Shown here piece by piece: positions 1-6,900 of a DNA stretch of 9,153 nucleotides. Made by a program: the position numbers and the translations under genes. Position 1 is the first letter of the stretch. The number at the start of each line of letters is the position of its first letter. Under the pieces are notes generated by a model that did not search any database, had not been told where the DNA came from, and saw nothing but the letters and a program-made list of their open reading frames with translations. Location of the stretch: contig JAEDJB010000073.1 in NCBI GenBank assembly GCA_016296565.1, forward strand, positions 1 to 9,153, read 5' to 3'. The stretch comes from Oscillospiraceae bacterium (GTDB taxonomy: Bacteria; Bacillota; Clostridia; Oscillospirales; Oscillospiraceae).

Positions 1-1
1 T

Positions 2-67
2 AGGGATAGATGTACACCGCCTGCAGTTGTGGAGGAGGACATAGGGTACAAAACAGAGCTGGATTAA
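2..67 (+). CDS. Possible C-terminal tail of an unknown plus-strand gene (partial)
   Basis: One plus-strand frame is open from the window edge to a TAA at 65-67, giving 21 residues that begin RDRCTPP and end YKTELD. The stop lies 12 bases before the hairpin at 80-118, which is where a terminator for this gene would be expected. That placement is the only real support: the stretch is too short to recognise, and 21 open codons can occur by chance. Another plus-strand frame has a 21-codon ATG ORF (10-75), which looks less likely. No function can be given. Confidence 0.25.
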   Translation, partial: RDRCTPPAVVEEDIGYKTELD

Positions 68-79
68 AACGGTAGCACA

Positions 80-118
80 AAACACCTCCCTGTCGGACCA
101 TCCGACAGGGAGGTGTTT
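80..118. terminator. Bidirectional intrinsic terminator hairpin
   Basis: This is a perfect 18-bp inverted repeat (80-97 and 101-118) with a 3-base loop. The GC-rich core is CACCTCCCTGTCGGA. Read on the minus strand, the stem runs into TTTTGTGCT; read on the plus strand it ends in TTTGTC. It therefore probably ends the minus-strand transcript carrying the small ORF at 399-184, and may also end a converging plus-strand gene whose stop would be at 65-67. Confidence 0.75.
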
Positions 119-183
119 GTCAACGCCGAAAAATAAAATACCGAAAGCGCGGGGGAAGAATTGACCCACGCCTGAGGTGTTGG

Positions 184-399
184 CTATCTGATGGAAGCTG
201 CGGTGGACTGTAAACATGGTATTTTAACAGGTGCCGATGTATATCCTGCCCACCAGAAGGAAAGCCTTTTGGCCTTGCGGCATTTGGAACGGCAAATCAA
301 CCTTATTTTAGCCAGCAGGGCCCCGGGGATGGCCAGGTACCGCTTGCGCAGGAAGAGGATTTTCCGCGCTGGTTTGGGTTTGCGGCGAAACAGCTTCAT
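184..399 (-). CDS. Unrecognised small basic protein, 71 codons
   Basis: The ATG at 399 follows GAAAGGA at a somewhat long spacing. The product is unrecognised and very basic: it begins MKLFRRKPKPARKILF, followed by RKRYLAIPGALLA at about residues 18-30 and a second Lys/Arg-rich stretch. A related sequence lies at 9152-9009 on the same strand, with RKRSLAIPGALLA. In this reading frame two of the four base differences in the shared 41-bp block are silent. In the competing plus-strand frame (191-514) every affected codon changes, which favours the minus strand. The terminator at 80-118 is 66 bases past the stop. The C-terminal half is not conserved between the copies, so the true end could differ. 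A short membrane-associated or nucleic-acid-binding peptide is possible, but nothing decides it. Confidence 0.4.
   Translation of the reverse strand: MKLFRRKPKPARKILFLRKRYLAIPGALLAKIRLICRSKCRKAKRLSFWWAGYTSAPVKIPCLQSTAASIR
311..351. repeat. Left copy of a 41-bp diverged direct repeat
   Basis: This 41-bp block (GCCAGCAG to GCTTGCGCAG) recurs in the same orientation at 9097-9137 with four mismatches. It contains the palindromic core GGCCCCGGGG and encodes RKRYLAIPGALLA on the minus strand. The pattern of differences looks like conservation of a small coding sequence rather than an insertion-sequence end: there is no transposase, and similarity stops sharply on both sides. Confidence 0.6.
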
Positions 400-477
400 A
401 GTGATCCCGTCCTTTCTTTACAAAAGAACCTATGCGCCAAAGGGAAAATCATGCGGCAGGGAAGGGAAAAAGGACGG

Positions 478-519
478 GCTGTTCAAAATTCCCGGCGCCT
501 GTGGGAACTACTGAACAGC
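478..519. other. Two-tier inverted repeat upstream of the 71-codon ORF
   Basis: Outer arms GCTGTTCA (478-485) and TGAACAGC (512-519) pair perfectly. Inner arms TTCCC (489-493) and GGGAA (503-507) pair inside them around a 9-base loop. On the minus strand a T5 run follows only 8 bases after the stem, so it is a weak terminator candidate at best. It could instead be a leader structure or operator for the small ORF starting at 399. No confident promoter was found around it. Confidence 0.4.
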
Positions 520-620
520 GGAGCGCGCAAGGCTTTCCGGAAAGGAAGCGTGGGGAGAATCCCTAAGGAGGGAGTCATTGCTTAAACAAAGAACAAAGCC
601 AGGATAGACTAAGCTGGTTG

Positions 621-653
621 AAAAACACCTCCGCTGGATGTTCCGGCGGAGGT
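621..653 (-). terminator. Intrinsic terminator after the 34-codon small gene
   Basis: On the minus strand, ACCTCCGCCGGA (653-642) pairs with TCCAGCGGAGGT (638-627), with one G-T wobble and a 3-base loop. It is followed by G and then TTTTT (625-621). The stem starts on the base immediately after the TGA of the small gene at 758-654, so this is very likely that gene's terminator. Confidence 0.85.
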
Positions 654-758
654 TCATCTGCGTATACCCAATGGGTATGGATTTCTGTACACATGCGATA
701 GAACTGCACCTATACCCATGGCGGCAAGGCGTTTGGCCTTGATGGCAATGTAGGGCAT
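654..758 (-). CDS. Unrecognised 34-residue small protein
   Basis: The ATG at 758 is preceded by AAGGAGG with an 8-base gap, one of the best ribosome-binding sites in the window. The stop TGA (656-654) abuts a strong terminator. The peptide begins MPYIAIKAKRLAAMG and continues with the short apolar run IGAVL, then a Tyr/Pro/Arg-rich tail ending in RR. It has a net positive charge and no cysteine. It lies directly downstream of the hairpin that ends the permease transcript (829-785), whose T-run is weak, so it may be made by read-through from the GABA cluster or from an unseen promoter. The family is not recognised. It could be a small membrane-associated peptide or a toxin-like peptide, but neither can be shown. 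The initiation site and its place between two terminators are the evidence that it is a gene. Confidence 0.5.
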   Translation of the reverse strand: MPYIAIKAKRLAAMGIGAVLSHVYRNPYPLGIRR

Positions 759-784
759 GATATGATCCTCCTTGTTTTTTCTGA

Positions 785-829
785 TAAAATGCGAGAACGC
801 AGAACGCACAGGGCGTTCCGCGTTCTCGC
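785..829 (-). terminator. Terminator at the end of the GABA cluster
   Basis: Seventeen-base arms (791-807 and 813-829, GCGAGAACGC plus GAACGC) pair with a single A-C mismatch around a 5-base loop. On the minus strand the stem is followed by ATTTTAT (790-785ish). It lies about 90 bases past the permease stop and is the natural end of that transcript. The T-run is short and interrupted, so some read-through into the small gene at 758 is plausible. Confidence 0.8.
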
Positions 830-917
830 GTGAAAGGAAATACTAAAATGGATTTTAAGCAAATAAAAAGAGAGATAAAAAGAGATAAATTATGAGAAAC
901 GATGCAAATTATTTGGA

Positions 918-2384
918 TTATACTTGCGCATCTTTTGCGCTGGCAAAGAGGGCCGCGGACCGTTCTTCGGGGGTCAGCTTGTTCCGCTGAGGGGCCGTGG
1001 CCAGGAACATGATGACGCCAACCACCAGCCAGCCGATAAACATCTTGATGGCTACGCCGCCCATGTAGGCGGGAGAGTTGGGGATGAAAAGCATCACCAG
1101 CAGGATGGTCATGGCAGCCGCCGCAAACCATGCCATGGGCAGACCACCGGGAATCTTATAGGGGCGAGGAAGATTCGGCTCGGTCTTACGCAGGCGGATG
1201 AGGCAGTAGGCCGCCATACCCCAGGACAGCACATAGGCTGCGCTGCTGAAAGTGGTCAGGGGATCGATCAGGCCCAGACCCAAGAATGGGCCGATGACAG
1301 AGGCCACCAGACACACGATCAGACCGTTGACAGGGGTGCCGGTCCTGGGAGAACGCTTGGACAGAACAGCGGGAAGCATACGGGCACGGGCCAGAGCCAT
1401 CATCAGGTTGGCAGTGCCCATCATGAAGCTGTTCCAGGTGGTCAGCAGGCCGCACAGCGCACCGGCCACCAGCAGGGTATACAGTCCCTTGCCCAGGGGG
1501 GTCCCTTCGTAGATAGCCCCGAAGACGTTTGCCACGGAGGGGGAGGCCATGTCGTGATAGAAGGACTGCCAGGGCCATGCGCCGCCGATGGTGATCAGCA
1601 GGAGAGAATAGAACAGGCAGGCCACCACGATGGAAAGGAGCACGGTCATGCCCACCTTCTTAACGGAACCGCCGGCGTCCTCCACGCCCTGGGGGATGGT
1701 CTCAAAACCACAGAGGAAGAAGGGTGCGGTGGCCAGAATGGCCAGCATTCCGCCGAAAAAGCTCTTATGGGTGCTGACGCCCACATTTTCATAGATGGGC
1801 TGCCAGTTCTGGGCATCAAACTTCAACACGGCAAAGACCATGGCCAGGATGCCCACGCCGATGAGGAAGATGCACAGGACCTTCTGCACGCCGGCAGCCA
1901 GGTCCGCGCCCTTGTAGTTAATAAAGAAGAAGAACAGGGCGATGACCAGGCCGACCACGATATGGCCCAGATAGATATCCGTTCCGGCCAGCGTGTACAG
2001 GGGATCGCCGGCCTTGATGCCGGGGATCAGGATGGCCGCGATGTCAACCACATAGATGGCCTCCCAGGGCATCAGGGTCAGGAAGGCGCCCAGGGTACAC
2101 CAACCGGCCAGATAGGAAATTTTTTCACCGAATGCCTTGTAGGCAAAGGCAGTGGTACCGCCGGCCACAGGCATCATGGGAACCAGCTCGGCGAAGCACA
2201 GGCCGACGGGAACCATCATGATCAGGGCCAACAGGTAGCCGAGAGAAGCGGGAACAGGACCGCCGCAGCTGGCCATCCATTTGTTCAGGGAGACGGCCCA
2301 GCCCACGCCGACGATGGCGCCAAAGCCAACACAGAAAAAGTCGAACGTGCCTAAGCCTTTCTTTTTGGTGGGACTACTACTCAT
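918..2384 (-). CDS. APC-superfamily amino acid permease, likely GABA importer
   Basis: This is a 488-residue inner-membrane transporter of the amino acid/polyamine/organocation (APC) superfamily. About 12 hydrophobic segments can be counted. The first carries the family's glycine-rich helix-breaking motif GFGAIVGVGW (about residues 19-28), where the substrate amine and carboxylate usually bind. Helix 2 is followed by the FAELVPMMPVAGG loop typical of APC carriers, and helix 6 has the GFETI element. The start is the ATG at 2384, because AAGGAGG lies 8 bases upstream; an in-frame start further upstream has no such site. It is the last metabolic gene of the cluster, 151 bases after the thioesterase. 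Its context makes GABA the most likely substrate. Whether it is a proton symporter or an exchanger cannot be told, and another amino acid remains possible. Confidence 0.85.
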   Translation of the reverse strand: MSSSPTKKKGLGTFDFFCVGFGAIVGVGWAVSLNKWMASCGGPVPASLGYLLALIMMVPVGLCFAELVPMMPVAGGTTAFAYKAFGEKISYLAGWCTLGAFLTLMPWEAIYVVDIAAILIPGIKAGDPLYTLAGTDIYLGHIVVGLVIALFFFFINYKGADLAAGVQKVLCIFLIGVGILAMVFAVLKFDAQNWQPIYENVGVSTHKSFFGGMLAILATAPFFLCGFETIPQGVEDAGGSVKKVGMTVLLSIVVACLFYSLLLITIGGAWPWQSFYHDMASPSVANVFGAIYEGTPLGKGLYTLLVAGALCGLLTTWNSFMMGTANLMMALARARMLPAVLSKRSPRTGTPVNGLIVCLVASVIGPFLGLGLIDPLTTFSSAAYVLSWGMAAYCLIRLRKTEPNLPRPYKIPGGLPMAWFAAAAMTILLVMLFIPNSPAYMGGVAIKMFIGWLVVGVIMFLATAPQRNKLTPEERSAALFASAKDAQV

Positions 2385-2441
2385 CAAAAATACCTCCTTG
2401 CCTGCTCCCAGGGGGCGGCGATTCACTTTTCGCGAGGCGGC

Positions 2442-2481
2442 GCGGCAGGGGGACCGCAGATTTGGCTGCGGACCCTGCCGC
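2442..2481 (-). other. Large intercistronic hairpin before the permease gene
   Basis: Arms GCGGCAGGG (2442-2450) and CCCTGCCGC (2473-2481) pair, followed after a small asymmetric internal loop by CCGCAG (2454-2459) and CTGCGG (2466-2471), closing a 6-base loop. Neither strand has a T-run after it, so it is not a standard terminator. In the 151-base gap between thioesterase and permease it more likely acts as an RNA stability or processing element, allowing the permease to be expressed at a different level from the enzymes. I could not identify a convincing promoter in this gap. Confidence 0.6.
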
Positions 2482-2535
2482 CCATTTGGGAGTGCATAGT
2501 GTGTTCAATCCTTGCAGGAAATTGTGGTTGCTGCC

Positions 2536-2946
2536 TTATTCCTGGGTGGGGATCCCGGTAAAAATCATTTTTGCCGCGATCTTGTCGCTGCCCGCGTTGA
2601 ACGCCTCCACTTCCACCACGATGAGGGTCTTGCCCCGCTTGAGGACTTTGCCCACCGCGATGGCCTTCTCGCCTGTGATGGCACGGAGAAGATTGATCTT
2701 GTATTCCACGCCGATGAGGGACTGCCCCTCCGGCAGGATGGTCAGGGCCGCGTATCCCGCAGCTGCTTCGCAGAGGGCACCGGTCACGCCGCCGTGGAGC
2801 AGACCGGTCTGCTGGAGCAGGTCGGCTCTCCGCTCACAGGAGATCACCACACGGCCCTCCTCTGCTTCCTCTGCCCGGAAACCCATCAGCTGCGCAAAGG
2901 TCTGCTTTTGGATCCCCGCTTCAACCTTTTGAATCAACCCGTTCAT
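2536..2946 (-). CDS. PaaI-type hotdog-fold acyl-CoA thioesterase
   Basis: A 136-residue protein with the size and pattern of single-domain hotdog thioesterases of the PaaI/4HBT group, which hydrolyse acyl-CoA to free acid and CoA in the cytoplasm. The signature is LLHGGVTGALCEAAAGYAA (residues 49-67): HGG at 51-53 contacts the thioester, and Glu60 sits on the long helix where the family has its catalytic Asp/Glu. The ATG at 2946 has GGAG 7 bases upstream and lies 12 bases after the gabT stop, so the two are probably co-translated. Its likely job is to release CoA from a pathway ester or from a dead-end product, but the substrate is inferred only from position. It is not a known core step of GABA fermentation. 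Confidence 0.85.
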   Translation of the reverse strand: MNGLIQKVEAGIQKQTFAQLMGFRAEEAEEGRVVISCERRADLLQQTGLLHGGVTGALCEAAAGYAALTILPEGQSLIGVEYKINLLRAITGEKAIAVGKVLKRGKTLIVVEVEAFNAGSDKIAAKMIFTGIPTQE

Positions 2947-2958
2947 AGGCAGACTCCA

Positions 2959-4317
2959 TCAGGCCTTCAGGCACTCGGCCAGGGCCTCCTCGAAGATATC
3001 CATGCCCCTCTCCAGCTGCTCATCGGTGATGACCAGAGGAGCCAGGAACCGGACCACCTGGCCCCAACGGCCGGCGGGCTCGATCATCAGGCCCCGCTGG
3101 ACGCAGGCCTGGACCATGGCGGAAACCAGCTCGCCGTTGGGCTCCTTGGTCTCCATGTCCTTGACGAACTCCAGGCCGATCATAGCGCCCAGGCCACGGA
3201 TGTTGCCCAGGACGCCGTACTTCTCCTGCCAGACCTTGGCACGGGCAGTGACCTTCTCGCCGATCTCACGGGAACGGGCAGCCAGGTTGTCCCGCTCCAT
3301 GATCTCGATGGTCTTCAGGCCGGCGGCGCAGGCCAGGGGGTTGCCGCAGAAGGTGCCGCCCACGGTGCCGCCGGGGATGGCGTCCATGATCTCGGAGCGG
3401 GCCACGATGGCGCTGATGGGCATACCGGCGGCGATGGACTTGGCGGTGGTCAGGATGTCGGGTGCGCAGCCGGCCTCTGCCCAGTACTCGGAGGCGAACA
3501 TGCGGCCGGTACGGCAGAAGCCGCTCTGGACCTCGTCGGCGATCAACAGAATGCCATGCTGGTCACAGATCTGACGCAGAGCCTTGACAAACCCGATGGG
3601 AGCGGGGATGAAGCCGCCCTCGCCCTGCAGGGGCTCCAGGATGATGGCTGCCACGGTGTCGGGCTGGCAGGCCTCCTCGAAGAGGTCATGGATGCTGTCC
3701 ACGCAGGACTGGATGACCTCGGCCTCGCTCATGCCGGCGGGGCTGCGGTACAGGTAGGGGAACTTGGCGCGGAAGACGCCGTTGACCAGGGGGCCCATGC
3801 CGGTGGTGTAGGCCTTCTTGGCGGTCATGGTCATGGTCAGCATGGTGCGGCCATGGAACGCGCCGGTCATGGCGATGATGTTGGGACGGCCGGTGTAGGC
3901 ACGGGCCACCTTGACGGCGTTCTCGTCGGCCTCGGCGCCGGAGTTGGCGAAAAAGACCTTCTTGCTGTCGCCCTTCACGGGGACGATCTGGGCCAGCTTC
4001 TCAGCCAGGGCCACATAGCCCTCGTGGGTGACGATGTTGAACATGCCGTGGAAATACTTCTCGGCCTGGGCCTTGACAGCCTCCACGATCTCGGGGTGGG
4101 AGAAGCCGATGTTCAGAACGCCGACGCCGCCGATCCAGTCCAGGAAGCGGTTGCCGTCCACGTCCTCGATCATGGCGCCCTCACCACGGGCGATGGCAAC
4201 GGGATAAGCGCAGCGGATGGCGCCGGGAACAGCGGCGTCACGACGGTCAATGATCTCCTTGGCCTTGGGGCCGGGGACGGAACCGGTCACGATTTCGGGC
4301 AGTGCAGTACGCAGCAT
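2959..4317 (-). CDS. gabT: 4-aminobutyrate aminotransferase
   Basis: A PLP-dependent class III aminotransferase of 452 residues, the usual length for GabT. It moves the amino group of GABA to 2-oxoglutarate, giving succinate semialdehyde and glutamate, the entry step of the pathway. Visible landmarks: the cofactor phosphate-binding region NSGAEADENAVKVAR (125-139); AFHGRT (153-158); Asp261 in LLIADEVQSGF, which contacts the PLP ring nitrogen; and Lys293 in TTAKS, the Schiff-base lysine. The start is the ATG at 4317: AGAAAGG (4333-4327) is 9 bases upstream, whereas the in-frame TTG at 4326 directly abuts that site. It lies 36 bases after the dehydrogenase gene and 12 before the thioesterase gene. 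Related ornithine or beta-alanine aminotransferases share these motifs; the neighbours make GABA by far the best choice. Confidence 0.93.
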   Translation of the reverse strand: MLRTALPEIVTGSVPGPKAKEIIDRRDAAVPGAIRCAYPVAIARGEGAMIEDVDGNRFLDWIGGVGVLNIGFSHPEIVEAVKAQAEKYFHGMFNIVTHEGYVALAEKLAQIVPVKGDSKKVFFANSGAEADENAVKVARAYTGRPNIIAMTGAFHGRTMLTMTMTAKKAYTTGMGPLVNGVFRAKFPYLYRSPAGMSEAEVIQSCVDSIHDLFEEACQPDTVAAIILEPLQGEGGFIPAPIGFVKALRQICDQHGILLIADEVQSGFCRTGRMFASEYWAEAGCAPDILTTAKSIAAGMPISAIVARSEIMDAIPGGTVGGTFCGNPLACAAGLKTIEIMERDNLAARSREIGEKVTARAKVWQEKYGVLGNIRGLGAMIGLEFVKDMETKEPNGELVSAMVQACVQRGLMIEPAGRWGQVVRFLAPLVITDEQLERGMDIFEEALAECLKA

Positions 4318-4353
4318 AGGAATCAACCTTTCTTTGAATAGTTTGGGAAAAAC

Positions 4354-5466
4354 TTAATAAACGGAGCGATAGATATCCCGGATCTGGTCACGGGACAGGG
4401 GCACGAAGTTGTTGCTCAGCAGTCTCTGCTGGTTCTCCACCACAGAGTCGGCAAACGCCTCGATCTCTGCCTCGGTCATGCCGTACTCCCGGAGAGGCTT
4501 CTTGGGCAGCAGGCAGCCCAGCAGGTCCTCCAGAGCGGTGTAGATGTTGGCCACGTCGCAGCCCAGAATATCAGCCATGAACTGGTTCAGCTCGGCAATG
4601 GCGCCGTCGGTGCGGACAGACATATACATGTTCATGACACCGGTAAAGACCGCATAGTTGGACTCGCCGTGGGGCACATGATAGGCAGCGCCCAGAGGGT
4701 AGGCCAAGGCGTGGACGGCGGCGCAGCCTGCGTTGCCGAAGGCAATGCCCGCATAGTTGCTGGCCAGCAGGAAGTCCTTCAGCAGGGGGATACGGGCTTC
4801 GGGGCCGCCCGTCCGGATGGACATATAGCCCTTCAGGATCATCTCGATGGCCTGATAGCCGAAGAGACGGGTGATCTCGTTAGCCTTGGGGGACAGGCTG
4901 GACTCGATGGCGTGGATCAGAGCGTCGATAGAGCTGGTGGCGAAGAATTTGAAGGGCAGGCCCTTCAGCAGCTCGGGGATGAGCACAGCCTGGTCGGCGA
5001 ACATACATTCTCCGGTGAGACCCTTCTTGGTGCGGCGGCTGATGAGGGCCAGGATGGAGATGTTGGTGACCTCGGTGCCGGTGCCGCAGGTCGTGGGAAC
5101 CAGAACCAGCTTCTTGCCCTTCTCCAGAGGGGCTTTGCCGTCGTACAGGTCCAGCACGGGGCTGACATGCTTCAGGGTCAGGATCTTGGCCACGTCCAGG
5201 ACGGTGCCGCCTCCCACGGCGACGATGCGCTCCACGTCCTTGGGCATGTCCTGATAAATAGCCTCCACCATCTCGTCGGTGGGCTCCCCCAGGCCGTACT
5301 TCTCCTGGAACAGGACGGGGCAGGGCAGGTTCAAGGGTGCGAAGTAGGGGTCGTAGAGGAAGTCGTTGGTGAAGAGCAGGTCCTTGGGACCCAGGTTTGC
5401 CGCCTCTGCGAATTCTTTTACGGTATCGCAAAGCTGGATGGCGGGCTTCACAGCAAACTGCGTCAT
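4354..5466 (-). CDS. 4hbD: 4-hydroxybutyrate dehydrogenase (iron-type alcohol dehydrogenase)
   Basis: A 370-residue group III (iron-containing) alcohol dehydrogenase. In this pathway it reduces succinate semialdehyde to 4-hydroxybutyrate with NADH. The dinucleotide-binding region carries VGGGTVLDVAK (84-94) and PTTCGTGTEVT (124-134). The four metal ligands fall at family spacing: Asp181 and His185 (SSIDALIHAIES), then His252 and His266 (VHALAYP, HVPHGE), with +4 and +14 intervals as in FucO-type enzymes. The ATG at 5466 has AAAGGAG upstream. It is separated from abfT by 119 bases containing a terminator-like hairpin, and from gabT by 36 bases. Iron-type dehydrogenases are hard to assign by sequence alone; placement between abfT and gabT is what selects the 4-hydroxybutyrate reaction. 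The name abfH is also used for the enzyme of this step. Confidence 0.9.
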   Translation of the reverse strand: MTQFAVKPAIQLCDTVKEFAEAANLGPKDLLFTNDFLYDPYFAPLNLPCPVLFQEKYGLGEPTDEMVEAIYQDMPKDVERIVAVGGGTVLDVAKILTLKHVSPVLDLYDGKAPLEKGKKLVLVPTTCGTGTEVTNISILALISRRTKKGLTGECMFADQAVLIPELLKGLPFKFFATSSIDALIHAIESSLSPKANEITRLFGYQAIEMILKGYMSIRTGGPEARIPLLKDFLLASNYAGIAFGNAGCAAVHALAYPLGAAYHVPHGESNYAVFTGVMNMYMSVRTDGAIAELNQFMADILGCDVANIYTALEDLLGCLLPKKPLREYGMTEAEIEAFADSVVENQQRLLSNNFVPLSRDQIRDIYRSVY

Positions 5467-5523
5467 CGTGCAGCGCTCCTTTCATATTTTCTCAGAAATT
5501 CAATTATTTTGCAGAAAAGGGAG

Positions 5524-5570
5524 AAAAAAGGGTGCAAAAAGTGGACGGACGTTTCCGTCCTGCTTTTTGC
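5524..5570 (-). terminator. Terminator-like hairpin inside the cluster (abfT / 4hbD gap)
   Basis: On the minus strand GGACGGA (5560-5554) pairs with TCCGTCC (5549-5543) over an AACG loop, flanked by GCAAAAAG and CTTTTTGC that extend the stem. The stem runs into ACTTTTT and, four bases past the extension, a second T6 run (5529-5524). This is a good intrinsic terminator and is nearly symmetric, so it could work on both strands. Since the downstream genes belong to the same pathway, it most likely gives partial termination, or separates an abfD-nifU-abfT transcript from a 4hbD-gabT transcript. No convincing promoter was seen in the remaining 57 bases before 4hbD. Confidence 0.75.
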
Positions 5571-5585
5571 ATCATATATCGAGGA

Positions 5586-6884
5586 TCAATAATCCCGGGG
5601 ATACCGGCGGCGGAACTCCGCGCGCAGCTCCTCCCGGAAATCCGGGTGGGCGATCTCGATGAGGGCCTCGGCACGCTTGCGCAGAGATTTGCCCCGGAGC
5701 TGGGCGATGCCGTACTCGGTGACCACATAGTTCACGTCGTTCCGGGAGGTGGTGACCGCGGAGCCCTGGTCCAGGAAGGGGACGATCTTGGAGATCTTAC
5801 CCTTGCCGGTGGTGGAGGGCATGGCCATGATGGCACGGCCGCCCTTGGACAGATTGGCCCCCCGAACGAAGTCCACCTGGCCGCCCACGCCGGAGATCTG
5901 ACGCAGACCAGCAGAGGTGGAGACCACCTGGCCCATGATGTCGATCTGGACGCAGGAGTTGATGGACACCAGGTTGTCGTTCTGGCCGATGACGTAGGGG
6001 TCGTTGACATAGTCCACCGGGTACATGGCAACGGCAGGGTTGTTGTCCACATAGTCATAGAGGCGGCGGGTACCCATCAGGAAGGTGGCCACACTCTGAC
6101 CACGGTGGAGGGTCTTGGCCTTGTTGGTGATGACGCCGGCTTCCACCAGCTCCACCACGCCGTCGGAGAACATCTCCGTGTGAATGCCCAGGTCGTTCTT
6201 TTCCTTCAGGAAGAGCAGAACAGCGTCGGGAATGGCGCCGATGCCCAGCTGGAGGGTGTCGCCGTCCTTGATGAGTTGGGCCACGTTTTCGCCGATGGCA
6301 CGCTCCACCTCGGTGATCTTGGGGGGAGCCAGCTCGATGACGGGGGTGTCCAGCTCCACCAGGCAGCCGATCTGGGTCACGTGGAGGAAGCTGTCCCCCA
6401 GGGTGCGGGGCATGTTCTTGTTCACCTGGGCGATGACCAGGTCAGAGATCTCCGCCGCGCCCTTGGTGTAGTCCACGGACACGCCCAGGCTGACATAGCC
6501 GTGCTCGTCGGGGGGAGAGCATTGGAGCATGGTCACGTTGGGCCGCAGCTCCTCCCGCAGAACGCCGGGGATTTCGGAAAAATACACGGGGGTAAAGTCC
6601 ACACGCCCTTCGGCAGCCGCGCCACGGGTGGAGCCGCCCAGGAAGAAAGCGTTGTGGTGGAAGTTTTCATCATATTCGGGCTTGCAGTACTCTGCCTTGC
6701 CCATGGCGACCATGTGGATAATTTCCACATTTCGATACTGAGCAGCGTTTGCCACCATGGCATCCAGGATGGCAGAGGGCTCGCCGCAGGCGTGGGCCAC
6801 CACCACACGGCTGCCGGACTGGATCTTCTGCACGGCCTCCTGGGCGGTGCACAGATGCTCTTGGTACCAGGTCTTCCAATCCAT
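5586..6884 (-). CDS. abfT: 4-hydroxybutyrate CoA-transferase
   Basis: A cytoplasmic family I CoA-transferase, 432 residues, close to the roughly 438 of the clostridial AbfT/Cat2 enzymes. It activates 4-hydroxybutyrate using acetyl-CoA (or butyryl-CoA). The catalytic glutamate that forms the CoA thioester is Glu237 in HTEMFSDG, matching Glu238 of the Clostridium aminobutyricum enzyme. The glycine-rich LGIGAIPDAVL (213-223) and GVGGQVDFVRGA form the CoA-binding surroundings. An in-frame GTG at 6893 would add three residues, but it overlaps the Shine-Dalgarno itself (AAGGAGG, 6899-6893); the ATG at 6884 is 8 bases beyond that site and is preferred. The gene starts 13 bases after the nifU-like stop. 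The acyl-CoA donor cannot be read from the sequence. Confidence 0.95.
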   Translation of the reverse strand: MDWKTWYQEHLCTAQEAVQKIQSGSRVVVAHACGEPSAILDAMVANAAQYRNVEIIHMVAMGKAEYCKPEYDENFHHNAFFLGGSTRGAAAEGRVDFTPVYFSEIPGVLREELRPNVTMLQCSPPDEHGYVSLGVSVDYTKGAAEISDLVIAQVNKNMPRTLGDSFLHVTQIGCLVELDTPVIELAPPKITEVERAIGENVAQLIKDGDTLQLGIGAIPDAVLLFLKEKNDLGIHTEMFSDGVVELVEAGVITNKAKTLHRGQSVATFLMGTRRLYDYVDNNPAVAMYPVDYVNDPYVIGQNDNLVSINSCVQIDIMGQVVSTSAGLRQISGVGGQVDFVRGANLSKGGRAIMAMPSTTGKGKISKIVPFLDQGSAVTTSRNDVNYVVTEYGIAQLRGKSLRKRAEALIEIAHPDFREELRAEFRRRYPRDY

Positions 6885-6892
6885 GGAAGACA

Positions 6893-6900
6893 CCTCCTTA
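6893..6900 (-). promoter_or_regulatory. abfT ribosome-binding site overlapping the upstream stop codon
   Basis: The TAA stop of the nifU-like gene (6900-6898) is read straight into the Shine-Dalgarno of abfT as TAAGGAGG. This tightly couples translation of the two genes and settles the abfT start: the apparent GTG start at 6893-6891 lies on the last base of the site, so the ATG at 6884 is used. Confidence 0.85.

Noticed and set aside
191..514. Plus-strand ORF of 107 codons overlapping the small minus-strand ORF.
   Set aside because: Its start has only a distant GAGG, and the repeat comparison with 9097-9137 changes every affected codon in this frame, while half of the differences are silent on the minus strand.
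533..544. Palindrome CTTTCCGGAAAG.
   Set aside because: Perfect but short, with no partner sites and no clear promoter to act on.
664..678. Inverted repeat ATACCC(A/A)TGGGTAT resembling an operator.
   Set aside because: It lies inside the 34-codon gene near its 3' end, where an operator for that gene is unlikely; explained by coding sequence.
508..1131. Minus-strand ORF of 207 codons.
   Set aside because: It runs out of the permease gene in another frame and across the operon terminator; part of it shares the frame of the 34-codon small gene, which explains the open stretch there.
2481..2490. Short palindrome CCCATTTGGG next to the large hairpin.
   Set aside because: Only four paired bases; expected by chance.
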